In this document: in pieces, positions 1 to 7,247 of the stretch
How the letters are laid out: the number at the start of each line of letters is the position of its first letter
Position numbering within the stretch: position 1 is the stretch's first letter
From: Chitinophagaceae bacterium
Lineage (GTDB): Bacteria > Bacteroidota > Bacteroidia > Chitinophagales > Chitinophagaceae
NCBI GenBank assembly: GCA_019752045.1
Contig: JAIEMP010000012.1
Coordinates: 62,001-126,000, forward strand
Reading direction: 5' to 3'
Length of the DNA stretch: 64,000 bases
Notes under the pieces: generated by a model
Told to the model about the DNA's origin: nothing
Database searches by the model: none
The model's input: only the letters and a program-made list of their open reading frames with translations
Position numbers and translations under genes: made by a program

Positions 1-394
1 CAACCCGGAAGAGTCTATTGACTTTCATGGCTACACCGGACCATTTATTCAATACACACATGCAAGAATTAAATCAATTCTTCGCAAAGAAAAAGTACAG
101 GCAGAAAAAGTACATGATACTAGCCTGCTTAAACTTGAAAAAGAATTATTGATTGATCTTGAAAATTTTCCATCCGTAATTGAGCAATCGGGTCATGAAC
201 ATAATCCATCACATCTTGCCAACTATGTGTACAATGTTGCAAAAACCTTCAATTCGTTTTACACCGAACATTCCGTAATGAATGCAGAGAGTGAAGAGAA
301 AAAGCAATTACGTTTACTCATTTGCGAATTAACAGCCAATGTAATTGCAAGTGGTATGCGGTTGTTGGGAATACATGTTCCGGAGCGGATGTAA
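1..394 (+). CDS. argS: Arginine--tRNA ligase, C-terminal part (5' end outside window)
   Basis: About 130 codons are open from the window edge (frame starting at base 2) to TAA at 394. The class I enzyme charges tRNA-Arg in the cytoplasm. The segment begins in the conserved ArgS stretch FHGYTGPFIQYTHAR and continues into the all-helical DALR anticodon-binding domain, ending in RLLGIHVPERM, a usual ArgS C-terminus. The catalytic domain with HIGH lies outside the window. It converges on the porin gene with a 33-base gap and no clear terminator. Family assignment is strong although only a fifth of the protein is visible. Confidence 0.93.
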   Translation, partial: NPEESIDFHGYTGPFIQYTHARIKSILRKEKVQAEKVHDTSLLKLEKELLIDLENFPSVIEQSGHEHNPSHLANYVYNVAKTFNSFYTEHSVMNAESEEKKQLRLLICELTANVIASGMRLLGIHVPERM

Positions 395-427
395 TTATGA
401 TTCTGCAATACCAAACGTTAAACGGAT

Positions 428-1657
428 TTAAAAATAAGTGGCAAAGCCAAATTGAATGCCGCCGAGTTTTGCCGGTGGGTTACCCAGCAAATCTGTTTTG
501 AGCTGATAGCGATAATTTAACCGCAGTACTGTTTGTGCTGTCGGCCGCCAGCTTACAGCAGGTACAAAAGCAAAAAGATGATCAGCGATTGTTCCGCCGG
601 TGGATTTAAAGCGCCCATTGTTCCAATCAACATATTCCAGGCGGAGTGCAACATTGAGCACTGCTTTTTCAAACCCAAACATCCGCTTTTTTAAAACGGG
701 CTGTACAAGATCAATAAAACCACCTTGCTGTTTATGTCCAAACTGTTCTGTGTAAGTAGAAGGTACATCCACATTAATCCACGCCCACTCTGCATTTACA
801 GCCGTATTTGTTTTTGGGATCGTTGTATTAAAATCAACAGCAACAACATGCAGCTTTCTTTTTTTATCCAGCATCAATCCATCCTCTTCAAACTTATTAT
901 ACACGCCACCCATATAACTCAAACCTACTTCGCCAATCTTACGGTTACGAACAGCTGCCTTTGCTGTTACCATAGGAGATCCGTTAAAACTTTCTTCAAA
1001 CCGATCCTTGTTTAGTTTAGTAGCTGGTAAAAATGTTTTATTTTCTGTGTTGGCAATAACCTGATCATCAAACCCATTGGTTAAATAAACTTCATACGCA
1101 TAGGCCCATTCTTTAGTAAATTTTTTTCCAAAAATGCCAAACCCCACATTACTCCATGTAGCAGGCAATAACTGTGTGGCTGAAACGGGCCTGTCAACAA
1201 ACTCCCATTTTGGGCCATCATGATTTTGATTAAATGCACCAATGGGATTCATCACTACCCCACCTCTGAAGTTGAGTAAAGGACTCATTTCAATATCAAT
1301 GGAAGCAAATTCAATATTGATTTCTTTGGTGCCATCTTCAAATTCAATTTCAGTTAAAAACTTAATTCGCTTGGAAATAGCAGATGATACAAACAAGGTT
1401 AACCGCCGCATCTGAAACTGATGCCCCTCTGTAATACCATCTTCACCGAGGTATTGATAATTTGCTTCCGCATAACCACCCAATGCCACAGGAAGTTTTC
1501 CGATTTGTAAAAACGGGCGGTTGTATACAGCATCCAGATTCATTTGCATTCCTGAGGAATCTTTGGGAACTCTTCGCAACAACGATGGATCAATCTGGGC
1601 ATGGCTGCTCAGTGCAAACAGCAGCAATGCTGCACTATATAAAATATACTTTTTCAT
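428..1657 (-). CDS. Phosphate-selective porin O/P-like outer-membrane protein
   Basis: A 409-aa protein with a signal peptide ending near SHA/Q at residue 20. The body alternates polar and hydrophobic residues with a YGGYAEANYQYL-like first strand, QMRRLTLFVSS, a closing segment with LRLNYRYQ, and a terminal aromatic (FATYF), as expected of a beta-barrel of the porin O/P type. The start overlaps the end of the Rieske gene by 4 bases, so it is the last cistron of a three-gene operon (diheme protein, Rieske protein, porin). Substrate is unknown. A phosphate porin is only the family name; the redox neighbours suggest uptake or respiration of an anion or metal complex. Confidence 0.8.
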   Translation of the reverse strand: MKKYILYSAALLLFALSSHAQIDPSLLRRVPKDSSGMQMNLDAVYNRPFLQIGKLPVALGGYAEANYQYLGEDGITEGHQFQMRRLTLFVSSAISKRIKFLTEIEFEDGTKEINIEFASIDIEMSPLLNFRGGVVMNPIGAFNQNHDGPKWEFVDRPVSATQLLPATWSNVGFGIFGKKFTKEWAYAYEVYLTNGFDDQVIANTENKTFLPATKLNKDRFEESFNGSPMVTAKAAVRNRKIGEVGLSYMGGVYNKFEEDGLMLDKKRKLHVVAVDFNTTIPKTNTAVNAEWAWINVDVPSTYTEQFGHKQQGGFIDLVQPVLKKRMFGFEKAVLNVALRLEYVDWNNGRFKSTGGTIADHLFAFVPAVSWRPTAQTVLRLNYRYQLKTDLLGNPPAKLGGIQFGFATYF

Positions 1658-2100
1658 ACTTTTCGCAAATCAATAAATAATTCAGTCTCGTTTACAAATA
1701 CCGGAAATGTGCGCAGGTTTTTATCTGCAGGGCCATTTGTAACATCGCCTTTGTTATTAAACTCACTGCCATGTGCAGGGCATTGCAAATATTCGCCTGA
1801 TGCCTGCAGCTCAGTTCCCTGATGTGTGCAACGCATCCACAAAGCACTGTACTCCTGTTCAGAAAACCTGTACACACAAACAGGATATTGCAACGTATCG
1901 TTCCTGATAATGATAAAAGACCGGTAACTCATCTGATCGCCTTTCTTTATTTTAAATTCATCTTTCTGCACAATTAAACCATTCTCTGTAATTCTACCTG
2001 CTGTATACTTTGTAGTGTTACAGGAGCTTGCAACAGCAGATAATGCTGCAACTGATAAACAAGCCGTACAACTGTTAATGATAAAATCTCTTCTGTTCAT
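1654..2100 (-). CDS. Rieske [2Fe-2S] protein, Tat or lipoprotein type
   Basis: A 148-aa protein whose cluster motifs are clear: C91-T-H93 and C107-P-A-H110, the two Cys and two His ligands of a Rieske centre. The N-terminus has a twin arginine (RR at 3-4, NRRDFI) and a hydrophobic stretch ending in SSC27, so it is exported folded by Tat and possibly lipid-anchored. It is a single-domain electron-transfer protein, much shorter than a bc1 Rieske subunit. It lies 23 bases after the diheme oxidoreductase gene and overlaps the porin start, so the three are probably co-transcribed and the Rieske and diheme proteins may exchange electrons in the periplasm. Confidence 0.88.
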   Translation of the reverse strand: MNRRDFIINSCTACLSVAALSAVASSCNTTKYTAGRITENGLIVQKDEFKIKKGDQMSYRSFIIIRNDTLQYPVCVYRFSEQEYSALWMRCTHQGTELQASGEYLQCPAHGSEFNNKGDVTNGPADKNLRTFPVFVNETELFIDLRKV

Positions 2101-2123
2101 GTTGTTTGATTATATCTGCAGAA

Positions 2124-3323
2124 TTAAAGTGATTCAAGAAATGCAATAAGCCTTCGCTTCTCATCTGCTGTGAGTTGCAGATATTTTTGTTTGGTCTGCA
2201 TAGCTTCACCTCCGTGTAATAAAATGGCTTCATCAATACTTTTTGCTCTGCCATCGTGCATTAAAAAATACTGACCGCCCTGTGAGTTGCGGGATAAGCC
2301 CAAACCCCATAATGGCGGGGTGCGCCACTCCGCTGTAAGCGCAGAGCCTTCTGTATATCCATCATCCAATCCAGTACCCATGTCGTGCAGTAGGAAATCG
2401 GAAAAAGGAAAAATTGTTTTGTTGGCTAATGAAGCAATGATTGATGCACCTGTTGTAAATGATGGAGTGTGACAACTTGCACAAGCAATTTTTTCAAACA
2501 GCATATTCCCTGCAAGTACATCTGCATCATTTTTATTTCGCTGGATGGGCGCTTTCAATGTTTGCAAATAAAACACCACATCGTTGACTGTTTTTGTGGA
2601 GACCTCCGGATCAATTTCTAACCCACTGTATGTATCTTTTGCTTCAAATAAAGAAGTAATGCCCATATCCTGATTATAGGCATTGGCCGTTTGCTGCAGC
2701 AAATTGAACACAGCTGCTTTTTTTCCAAAGCGGCCAATATATTTTCCCTGTTGTTGAACTGCATTTGCAGGAACCGTTACATAAGAAGGCAGATTGATCC
2801 AGTTTACTCTCCCTGAAATTCCATCGCCGTTCAAATCATTCTCATCAGCTAATGCAAGAATGGATGCATCAGGAATAGCTTCAACAAAACCAAGCCCTGT
2901 ATTAGCAGGAGGCATAAATTTTGAAAAGGCTGCTCCTGCAGGAAGTTGCTCCGGTTCAAAACCCGGAATTGCACGATGTTGTAATTGCGGACCTCCAAGA
3001 TTCAAATATTGATTTCCGGTTGCATCGGTTTGTCCAAACCTGGTTAACATCGTAAAAGGGTGACCTTTCCCATCACCTGCATGACAGGTGCCACAGGATG
3101 TTGCAACAAAAACAGGCCCCAATCCTGTAGCAGGAGTAAACACTTCATCGTTAAACGCTACATCACCTGCAATAAAACGGGCATGTTGCTCAGGACTCAA
3201 TCCCTCCACCGGACCATCGAGCAGCTCATCATCGGCCGGTGCTTTCGGTAATATTTTTGTACAGGAAACATAGACTGTTACTGCCAGCATAAACCCTGCA
3301 ACGAATAAAAACTGTTTGTTCAT
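2124..3323 (-). CDS. Diheme c-type oxidoreductase (DHOR/COG3488-like) lipoprotein
   Basis: A 399-aa protein with two CXXCH heme c motifs, CGTCH at 77-81 and CASCH at 281-285. An acidic DENDLNGDGISG loop near 160-171 resembles a calcium-binding loop. The signal peptide ends in a lipobox with C21 (YVSC). This layout matches the diheme oxidoreductase family often called putative thiol oxidoreductase, found with iron-uptake genes in many Gram-negatives. It is the first gene of an operon with a Rieske protein and a porin. A well-formed promoter and a 16-bp palindrome lie directly upstream. The true substrate of this family is not settled. Confidence 0.85.
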   Translation of the reverse strand: MNKQFLFVAGFMLAVTVYVSCTKILPKAPADDELLDGPVEGLSPEQHARFIAGDVAFNDEVFTPATGLGPVFVATSCGTCHAGDGKGHPFTMLTRFGQTDATGNQYLNLGGPQLQHRAIPGFEPEQLPAGAAFSKFMPPANTGLGFVEAIPDASILALADENDLNGDGISGRVNWINLPSYVTVPANAVQQQGKYIGRFGKKAAVFNLLQQTANAYNQDMGITSLFEAKDTYSGLEIDPEVSTKTVNDVVFYLQTLKAPIQRNKNDADVLAGNMLFEKIACASCHTPSFTTGASIIASLANKTIFPFSDFLLHDMGTGLDDGYTEGSALTAEWRTPPLWGLGLSRNSQGGQYFLMHDGRAKSIDEAILLHGGEAMQTKQKYLQLTADEKRRLIAFLESL

Positions 3324-3335
3324 TTGCTGAATATT

Positions 3336-3351
3336 TTTAGACTAGTCTAAA
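3336..3351. promoter_or_regulatory. Perfect 16-bp palindrome, probable operator of the diheme operon
   Basis: TTTAGACTAGTCTAAA reads identically on both strands. It lies between the predicted transcription start and the start codon of the diheme oxidoreductase gene, where a repressor would block elongation. The form resembles DtxR/MntR-family boxes (TTAGGNTNNCCTAA type), which would fit metal control, but the regulator is not in this window. Confidence 0.55.
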
Positions 3352-3363
3352 TTAATATTTAGT

Positions 3364-3395
3364 CAAATATAGAATTTAATTCATAGAGGTCAAAA
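3364..3395 (-). promoter_or_regulatory. Bacteroidota sigma-A promoter of the diheme/Rieske/porin operon
   Basis: On the minus strand TTTTG (bases 3395-3391) is followed by a 19-base spacer and TATATTTG (3371-3364), an excellent match to the Bacteroidota -33 TTTG and -7 TAnnTTTG pattern. The expected leader is about 35 nt and contains the 3336-3351 palindrome. Confidence 0.7.
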
Positions 3396-4571
3396 TTATT
3401 TTTGGATTGATGTTCGCAATACGATCCAGAGCAGTGCAAGCAATGCCGCAACCGCAGCCGACAGAAATACGGCTGCTGATCCAAATTGAAACCAGATTAA
3501 TCCTGCAACAGTGCTGGCAGTAAGTGCAGCGATGCTTTGTAAACCTGTATACAAACCAATAGCAGAAGCTGTTTCAGTTTTAGGAACCAGATTGCTGATC
3601 CATGCTTTGGCAATACCTTCTGTGGCTGCTGCATAAATTCCGTAGCAGAAAAAAAAGATCCAGTACATGAACACTGACTTGCTGTAAGCAAACCCAACAT
3701 AAGTAATACAAAAAAACAACAGACCTGCCAGCAGTATCTTCTTCATCCCAACTTTATCAGCCATACGGCCGAGCGGAAAAGCAAAAATGGCAAACACGAG
3801 ATTGTAAAAAATGTAAACAGATATAACAGTTGTATCAGACATTCCCGCTTCTTTCATTTTCAACAGCAGAAACACATCTGAGCTGTTGAACAAAGCAAAT
3901 AGTAACAGCCCGGCAATTAATTGCTTAAAGTAAAAGGGAGATTGCTTCCAGTATGTAAATGTTTGATGAAACGGAATTACTTTTTTAATTGATGCAGATG
4001 ATTTTTTTTCTTTCACCAAAAACGTAAATGCCACTGCTGCCAAACCCGGGATAAACGCAAGCAGGAATAAACGTTTATAATCGCCGGGGTTAAACTGCAG
4101 ATAAAGCAATGCAATGAATGGGCCCAGCACTGCACCAAACGTATCTATCATGCGGTGAAAGCCAAACACTGTTGCTTTATGAGCAGCAGTTGTTTCATCG
4201 CTCAGCAATGCATCACGAGGTGCGGTGCGTAAACCCTTCCCTGCCCGATCGAGAAACCGTGCAAAAAAAATCCACCATAATTGTATGCTGAAAGCAAGCA
4301 TTGGTTTTGAAACAGCACTCAGCAAATAACCCAAACGAACAAAGGGCAAACGCTTACCGCTTGCATCACTCATTTGTCCAAAATAACTTTTACCCAAACC
4401 GGCAACAGCTTCTGCAAACCCTTCCAAAATACCGATCACCAGTACGGAATAACCAATGCTTTTTAAATACACCGGCATTACCGGATATAACATTTCACTT
4501 GCCATATCTGTTAACAGACTGACGAAGGAGATGATCCAAATGGTTTTTGTAATTGGTTTCAACCATTTCAT
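3396..4571 (-). CDS. Major facilitator superfamily transporter
   Basis: A 391-aa protein with about 12 hydrophobic segments. The cytoplasmic loop between helices 2 and 3 carries GQMSDASGKRLPF, a variant of the MFS signature GXXXDXXGRR, and RFLDRAGKGLRTAPRDALL follows, as in multidrug or small-molecule exporters. I chose ATG at 4571 (MKWLKPITK) over the in-frame GTG two codons earlier. It is monocistronic, with the diheme operon promoter starting just beyond its stop. A double CopY/BlaI-type box sits 6 bases before the start, suggesting induction by metal or drug stress. Substrate cannot be told from sequence. Confidence 0.85.
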   Translation of the reverse strand: MKWLKPITKTIWIISFVSLLTDMASEMLYPVMPVYLKSIGYSVLVIGILEGFAEAVAGLGKSYFGQMSDASGKRLPFVRLGYLLSAVSKPMLAFSIQLWWIFFARFLDRAGKGLRTAPRDALLSDETTAAHKATVFGFHRMIDTFGAVLGPFIALLYLQFNPGDYKRLFLLAFIPGLAAVAFTFLVKEKKSSASIKKVIPFHQTFTYWKQSPFYFKQLIAGLLLFALFNSSDVFLLLKMKEAGMSDTTVISVYIFYNLVFAIFAFPLGRMADKVGMKKILLAGLLFFCITYVGFAYSKSVFMYWIFFFCYGIYAAATEGIAKAWISNLVPKTETASAIGLYTGLQSIAALTASTVAGLIWFQFGSAAVFLSAAVAALLALLWIVLRTSIQK

Positions 4572-4577
4572 ATGCAC

Positions 4578-4595
4578 TACAAATGTACATTTGTA
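4578..4595. promoter_or_regulatory. 18-bp palindrome formed by two overlapping CopY/BlaI-type boxes
   Basis: TACAAATGTACATTTGTA is perfectly palindromic and contains TACAnnTGTA twice (4578-4587 and 4586-4595), the known recognition sequence of CopY/BlaI/MecI repressors. On the minus strand it also contains TACATTTG, a possible -7 box, so a bound repressor would occlude RNA polymerase at the MFS gene. The adjoining genes handle metals. Confidence 0.6.
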
Positions 4596-4612
4596 AAACC
4601 CGTTAAACGAAA

Positions 4613-4639
4613 AAAGCCTGTTCGCACAGAACAGGCTTT
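4613..4639 (-). terminator. Intrinsic terminator of the metal-handling cluster
   Basis: Stem of 11 bp (4613-4623 with 4629-4639, core AAAGCCTGTTC) with a 5-base loop, followed on the minus strand by a T-run. It begins 2 bases after the stop of the 22-codon micro-ORF, which supports that ORF being the last translated unit. Confidence 0.85.
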
Positions 4640-4641
4640 AC

Positions 4642-4710
4642 TTATTTACAACAATCTTTCTTTTGAAAGAGGGAGAGTATAAATAACAGAACGGATTTAA
4701 TCAATTTCAT
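4642..4710 (-). CDS. 22-aa Cys-containing membrane micropeptide (candidate)
   Basis: Translation gives MKLIKSVLLFILSLFQKKDC followed by CK and TAA. It has a basic start, one hydrophobic span (residues 7-15) and a KKDCCK tail. The ATG overlaps the stop of the upstream barrel gene (ATGA), the classic arrangement for translational coupling, and a strong terminator follows immediately. The KKxxCC/KxDCC theme repeats the tail of the Cys-rich HMA protein two genes upstream, suggesting a membrane-anchored metal-binding peptide of the same cluster. It is below usual gene-calling limits and I know no named family for it. A chance ORF is possible but less likely given its placement. Confidence 0.55.
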   Translation of the reverse strand: MKLIKSVLLFILSLFQKKDCCK

Positions 4711-5528
4711 TTCAATGCATTTAAAAAATAATGCTCCAGACTTACAAAGAAAGACTGGTTTGCCATACGATGTGCATTACCCGTTACCTGATAACGGCCT
4801 CCGAGATTTAAACGGGTACTGCTTTTAAAAATAAACTGAACAGCAGGTGCAATATCAAGAAAGCTTTTGTTTACATCGGTATTTTTAAATCCGATAAACT
4901 CGCAATACAAATTGAAGTTGGTTTGATTGTAGCTTTTATAATTTCTGGGGAATAACAAATACCCCATAGACAAATTATACTGAATGCCCTCATTTGAAAA
5001 AGCAGGACCAAAAAACAATTTATTATTTTTTTCGAGCTGACGGATGTAAGAAACCCCGGCTGTTGCTGCAAACTTGTTTACCAGCTGTGTTGCCAACAAA
5101 CCAGCCTGCACACCACTGTTATCGCCTTCTAAATTTAGCTCCTGATAAACCAATGGATTGTTTGACCATGAGCCTGCAGCAAATGCAGCAGCACGAAAAT
5201 GTTTATGTACATCATCGTTGCTGTAAAACCGGTACTTGGCATATAAACGTGCACTTTCAAAACTGATTGCATCCTGAAAAAACATATTGGAGAAACTCAC
5301 CGCACCACTCAGCATCAGTTCTTTTGTGATGCCTACCTGCACTTCGGGCATTAACCGAAATTCTCTGCCGCTGGCTGCATGGTAAGGCCGCATGGTTTTT
5401 ATACCAAGCTTAGCAGCTATGGCTTTAGCCGGAATATTAGAAGCGGGATTGGTAAACACATACAACTCCTGAGCTGCAACTACAGAACAGACGTTTACCA
5501 AAACGCTTAAATAAAATAAACGAAGCAT
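4707..5528 (-). CDS. Putative outer-membrane beta-barrel protein in metal cluster
   Basis: A 273-aa protein with a signal peptide ending near AAQ/E at residue 20 and many amphipathic strand-like segments (QVGITKELMLSGAVSF, RLNLGGRYQVTG, FVSLEHYFL), consistent with a small barrel. It follows the HMA gene at 5563 across a hairpin and overlaps the micro-ORF start. I do not recognise a named family. Its position suggests an outer-membrane component of metal tolerance, by context only. Confidence 0.65.
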   Translation of the reverse strand: MLRLFYLSVLVNVCSVVAAQELYVFTNPASNIPAKAIAAKLGIKTMRPYHAASGREFRLMPEVQVGITKELMLSGAVSFSNMFFQDAISFESARLYAKYRFYSNDDVHKHFRAAAFAAGSWSNNPLVYQELNLEGDNSGVQAGLLATQLVNKFAATAGVSYIRQLEKNNKLFFGPAFSNEGIQYNLSMGYLLFPRNYKSYNQTNFNLYCEFIGFKNTDVNKSFLDIAPAVQFIFKSSTRLNLGGRYQVTGNAHRMANQSFFVSLEHYFLNALK

Positions 5529-5537
5529 AACTTAATT

Positions 5538-5556
5538 AAAAGGCTTGAAGCCTTTT
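5538..5556 (-). terminator. Hairpin after the smaller HMA gene
   Basis: AAAAGGC / GCCTTTT stem with a 5-base loop, 6 bases past the stop of the 5563 gene, ending in TTTT on the minus strand. It could attenuate transcription into the 4707 gene. Confidence 0.65.
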
Positions 5557-5562
5557 GTTACT

Positions 5563-6081
5563 TTAAATGGTTACATGATAAATACGTGTGCCCTTTGTCT
5601 CACCTGTTTTAAAACTTTCGACTTTGGTGGAGGCTGCAAATTTTTTATACTCTTTTACAGGTATAAAATTTTTATCAACTATGGTAATGGTCTGTTCTCC
5701 GTTAAGCACCTGGTTTTTTACATTGAGGAAATAAAACTGCTTCCCATCAATGGTTACCAGCTTATCATTTTCTACTGTGGTATTTTTAAAAACGGTCACC
5801 ACTTTTAGTTTAGCTACAGAAAACCCGGCATCTTCTACTTTTTTACGCAACTGATCAAAATTGATTTCTGCTCCTTCTTTAAATACAATCAGAAAAGAAG
5901 AGCTGGCAATATCTGCCTCTACTTTCTCAACAAAAGACAATGTTTTTAACGATTTATTTATGGCATTGCTGCACATAGCGCAGGTTAATCCGCTGGCCTG
6001 TAAATTGGCCGATTTAAATTGTGCCGATGCTGTTAACCCCAACAGCAGGCAACTCATCAACAAATACTTTTTCATAGTCAT
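5563..6081 (-). CDS. Secreted heavy-metal-associated (HMA) domain protein
   Basis: A 172-aa protein with an N-terminal signal peptide (cleavage near ASA/Q) followed by a ferredoxin-like HMA domain: ASGLTCAMCSNAINKSL carries the metal motif C34-x-x-C37, and the second strand-helix (FDQLRKKVEDAGFSV) is typical. The C-terminal half (residues 100-172) is an extra beta-rich segment I cannot place. It probably binds Cu(I) or a similar soft metal in the periplasm. The start could be M1 or M3. It is flanked by other metal-binding genes on the same strand, each with its own terminator-like hairpin. Confidence 0.82.
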   Translation of the reverse strand: MTMKKYLLMSCLLLGLTASAQFKSANLQASGLTCAMCSNAINKSLKTLSFVEKVEADIASSSFLIVFKEGAEINFDQLRKKVEDAGFSVAKLKVVTVFKNTTVENDKLVTIDGKQFYFLNVKNQVLNGEQTITIVDKNFIPVKEYKKFAASTKVESFKTGETKGTRIYHVTI

Positions 6082-6096
6082 TTTTTATCAAATAGA

Positions 6097-6128
6097 AAAA
6101 GGCTGATGCTGTATTACATCAGCCTTTT
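6097..6128 (-). terminator. Intrinsic terminator between the two HMA genes
   Basis: 12-bp stem (6097-6108 with 6117-6128, core AAAAGGCTGATG) and an 8-base loop, 5 bases after the stop of the Cys-rich HMA gene, flanked by A- and T-runs so it could work in both directions. Confidence 0.8.
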
Positions 6129-6133
6129 GTTTT

Positions 6134-6700
6134 TTAATGATGTGTACACTTACCATCTTTGCAACAGTCTGCTTTTGCAACAGTTCCTGTTTTTTTACAG
6201 CAATCTCCGCCCTTTTCACATGTTGCACAGCAACCACCTGCTTTTCCGCAAGTGCCGTTTGCACAACAATCAGACTTACCATCTGTTTTTTTACAACAAG
6301 GTTTGTCGCCTGTACATTTGCCATCTTTTACACAGCAAGCCCCTGTTTCTGTTGCTGCCGCAGCAGTTGTGTTTCGATCGTACTTGCAGCACTCATTCAG
6401 TTTATTGTAAGCATCATCACTGCCAATATACTTTTCGTTATCATATCCTGCATCTGCAATTCCTTTCTGAATTTTTTCAAAGGATGATTTAGCTGATGCA
6501 TATTTAACCGTCATGATTTTACTGTCTGCATCCCAGTTTGCATAAGTGGCTCCGCTGTTCTTTGCAGCACCTTCAATGGTTTTTTTACACATGCCGCAAT
6601 TACCGGATACTTTAAATGTTACAGATTTAGTTTGTGCCTGTGCATGCTGTACAAACACAAAAAGCATCATGAAAGCACTGAAAATTTTTATAGATTTCAT
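6134..6700 (-). CDS. HMA-domain protein with an 18-cysteine metal-binding tail
   Basis: A 188-aa protein with a signal peptide (cleavage near AQA/Q at 22) and an HMA domain with SGNCGMCKKTIEG (C35-x-x-C38). From residue 104 the tail has 18 cysteines, mostly as CC pairs, spaced by Lys, Asp and Gly (GACCVKDGKC, DKPCCKK, SDCCANGTC), ending CKDGKCTHH. This is a metallothionein-like metal sponge fused to a transfer domain, exported to the periplasm or envelope. Likely metals are Cu, Zn or Cd. The neighbours (second HMA protein, HYC_CC_PP protein, Cys micropeptide) support copper or soft-metal handling. Tail length and Cys density are unusual for HMA proteins. Confidence 0.85.
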   Translation of the reverse strand: MKSIKIFSAFMMLFVFVQHAQAQTKSVTFKVSGNCGMCKKTIEGAAKNSGATYANWDADSKIMTVKYASAKSSFEKIQKGIADAGYDNEKYIGSDDAYNKLNECCKYDRNTTAAAATETGACCVKDGKCTGDKPCCKKTDGKSDCCANGTCGKAGGCCATCEKGGDCCKKTGTVAKADCCKDGKCTHH

Positions 6701-6810
6701 TTGATTATTTTTTTTGAATGAATGATTACAGCCGGGCTTCTTTCAATTGAATGAAAGCATATACGAAATTACCTGGTTCCCGGACTGCATAAAAACGAAA
6801 AAGTACATTT

Positions 6811-7200
6811 CTAAATTCTAAATACCTGTATGCTGATGTATACTTTATTCAAAACGTTGGGTGGAGGCGAAAAATAATCTGTCGCTGGAGCAACTGAAAT
6901 TCCCTGTAATGGTTCATGCAAAGCCTGTTGCTGCACAGGTATTGCAGCACTCAGCGAACTAAGCGAAAATGAAAAGGTTGGTGCCTGTTGTACACTGTTC
7001 AACTTTAAGGTTATTACCTCATTGGTGCAACAATGACCTTCAGTTTTATTCATTCCGCATTTATTGCAGGAACCATCTGTATCATAACTGAATGAAATAG
7101 ATGATATCGAACCCATACAGTAATGCATATTCACCACCACTTCGGCTGTAGCAGCAAGATAAAAAACAGAGATGGTGAGTATGACAATTTTCTTCATCAT
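6811..7200 (-). CDS. HYC_CC_PP family protein
   Basis: A 129-aa protein with an N-terminal hydrophobic signal and the three landmarks that name this Bacteroidota family: HYC at 26-28, a CC pair at 57-58 preceded by C45/C48, and PPP at 112-114. Function is unknown; it is often found near metal-transfer and TonB-dependent transport genes. Cysteine placement suggests metal or disulfide chemistry in the periplasm. Its start lies 47 bases after the Porin_10 stop, and a -7 box sits only 8 bases upstream, so it may be transcribed separately with almost no leader. Confidence 0.8.
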   Translation of the reverse strand: MMKKIVILTISVFYLAATAEVVVNMHYCMGSISSISFSYDTDGSCNKCGMNKTEGHCCTNEVITLKLNSVQQAPTFSFSLSSLSAAIPVQQQALHEPLQGISVAPATDYFSPPPNVLNKVYISIQVFRI

Positions 7201-7208
7201 TTACCTTG

Positions 7209-7216
7209 CAAAGATA
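7209..7216 (-). promoter_or_regulatory. -7 box TATCTTTG close to the HYC_CC_PP start
   Basis: TATCTTTG on the minus strand fits TAnnTTTG and ends 8 bases before the ATG, giving a leader of only a few bases. No clear -33 element was seen at normal spacing. Confidence 0.35.
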
Positions 7217-7247
7217 ACCGTTTACACATGAAATGGAAGAACCGGCA

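Noticed and set aside
6106-6492. Cys- and Leu-rich frames on the plus strand opposite the Cys-rich HMA gene
   Set aside because: Their composition is produced by the antisense of CC/CK-rich codons; the minus-strand gene has a signal peptide and HMA domain.
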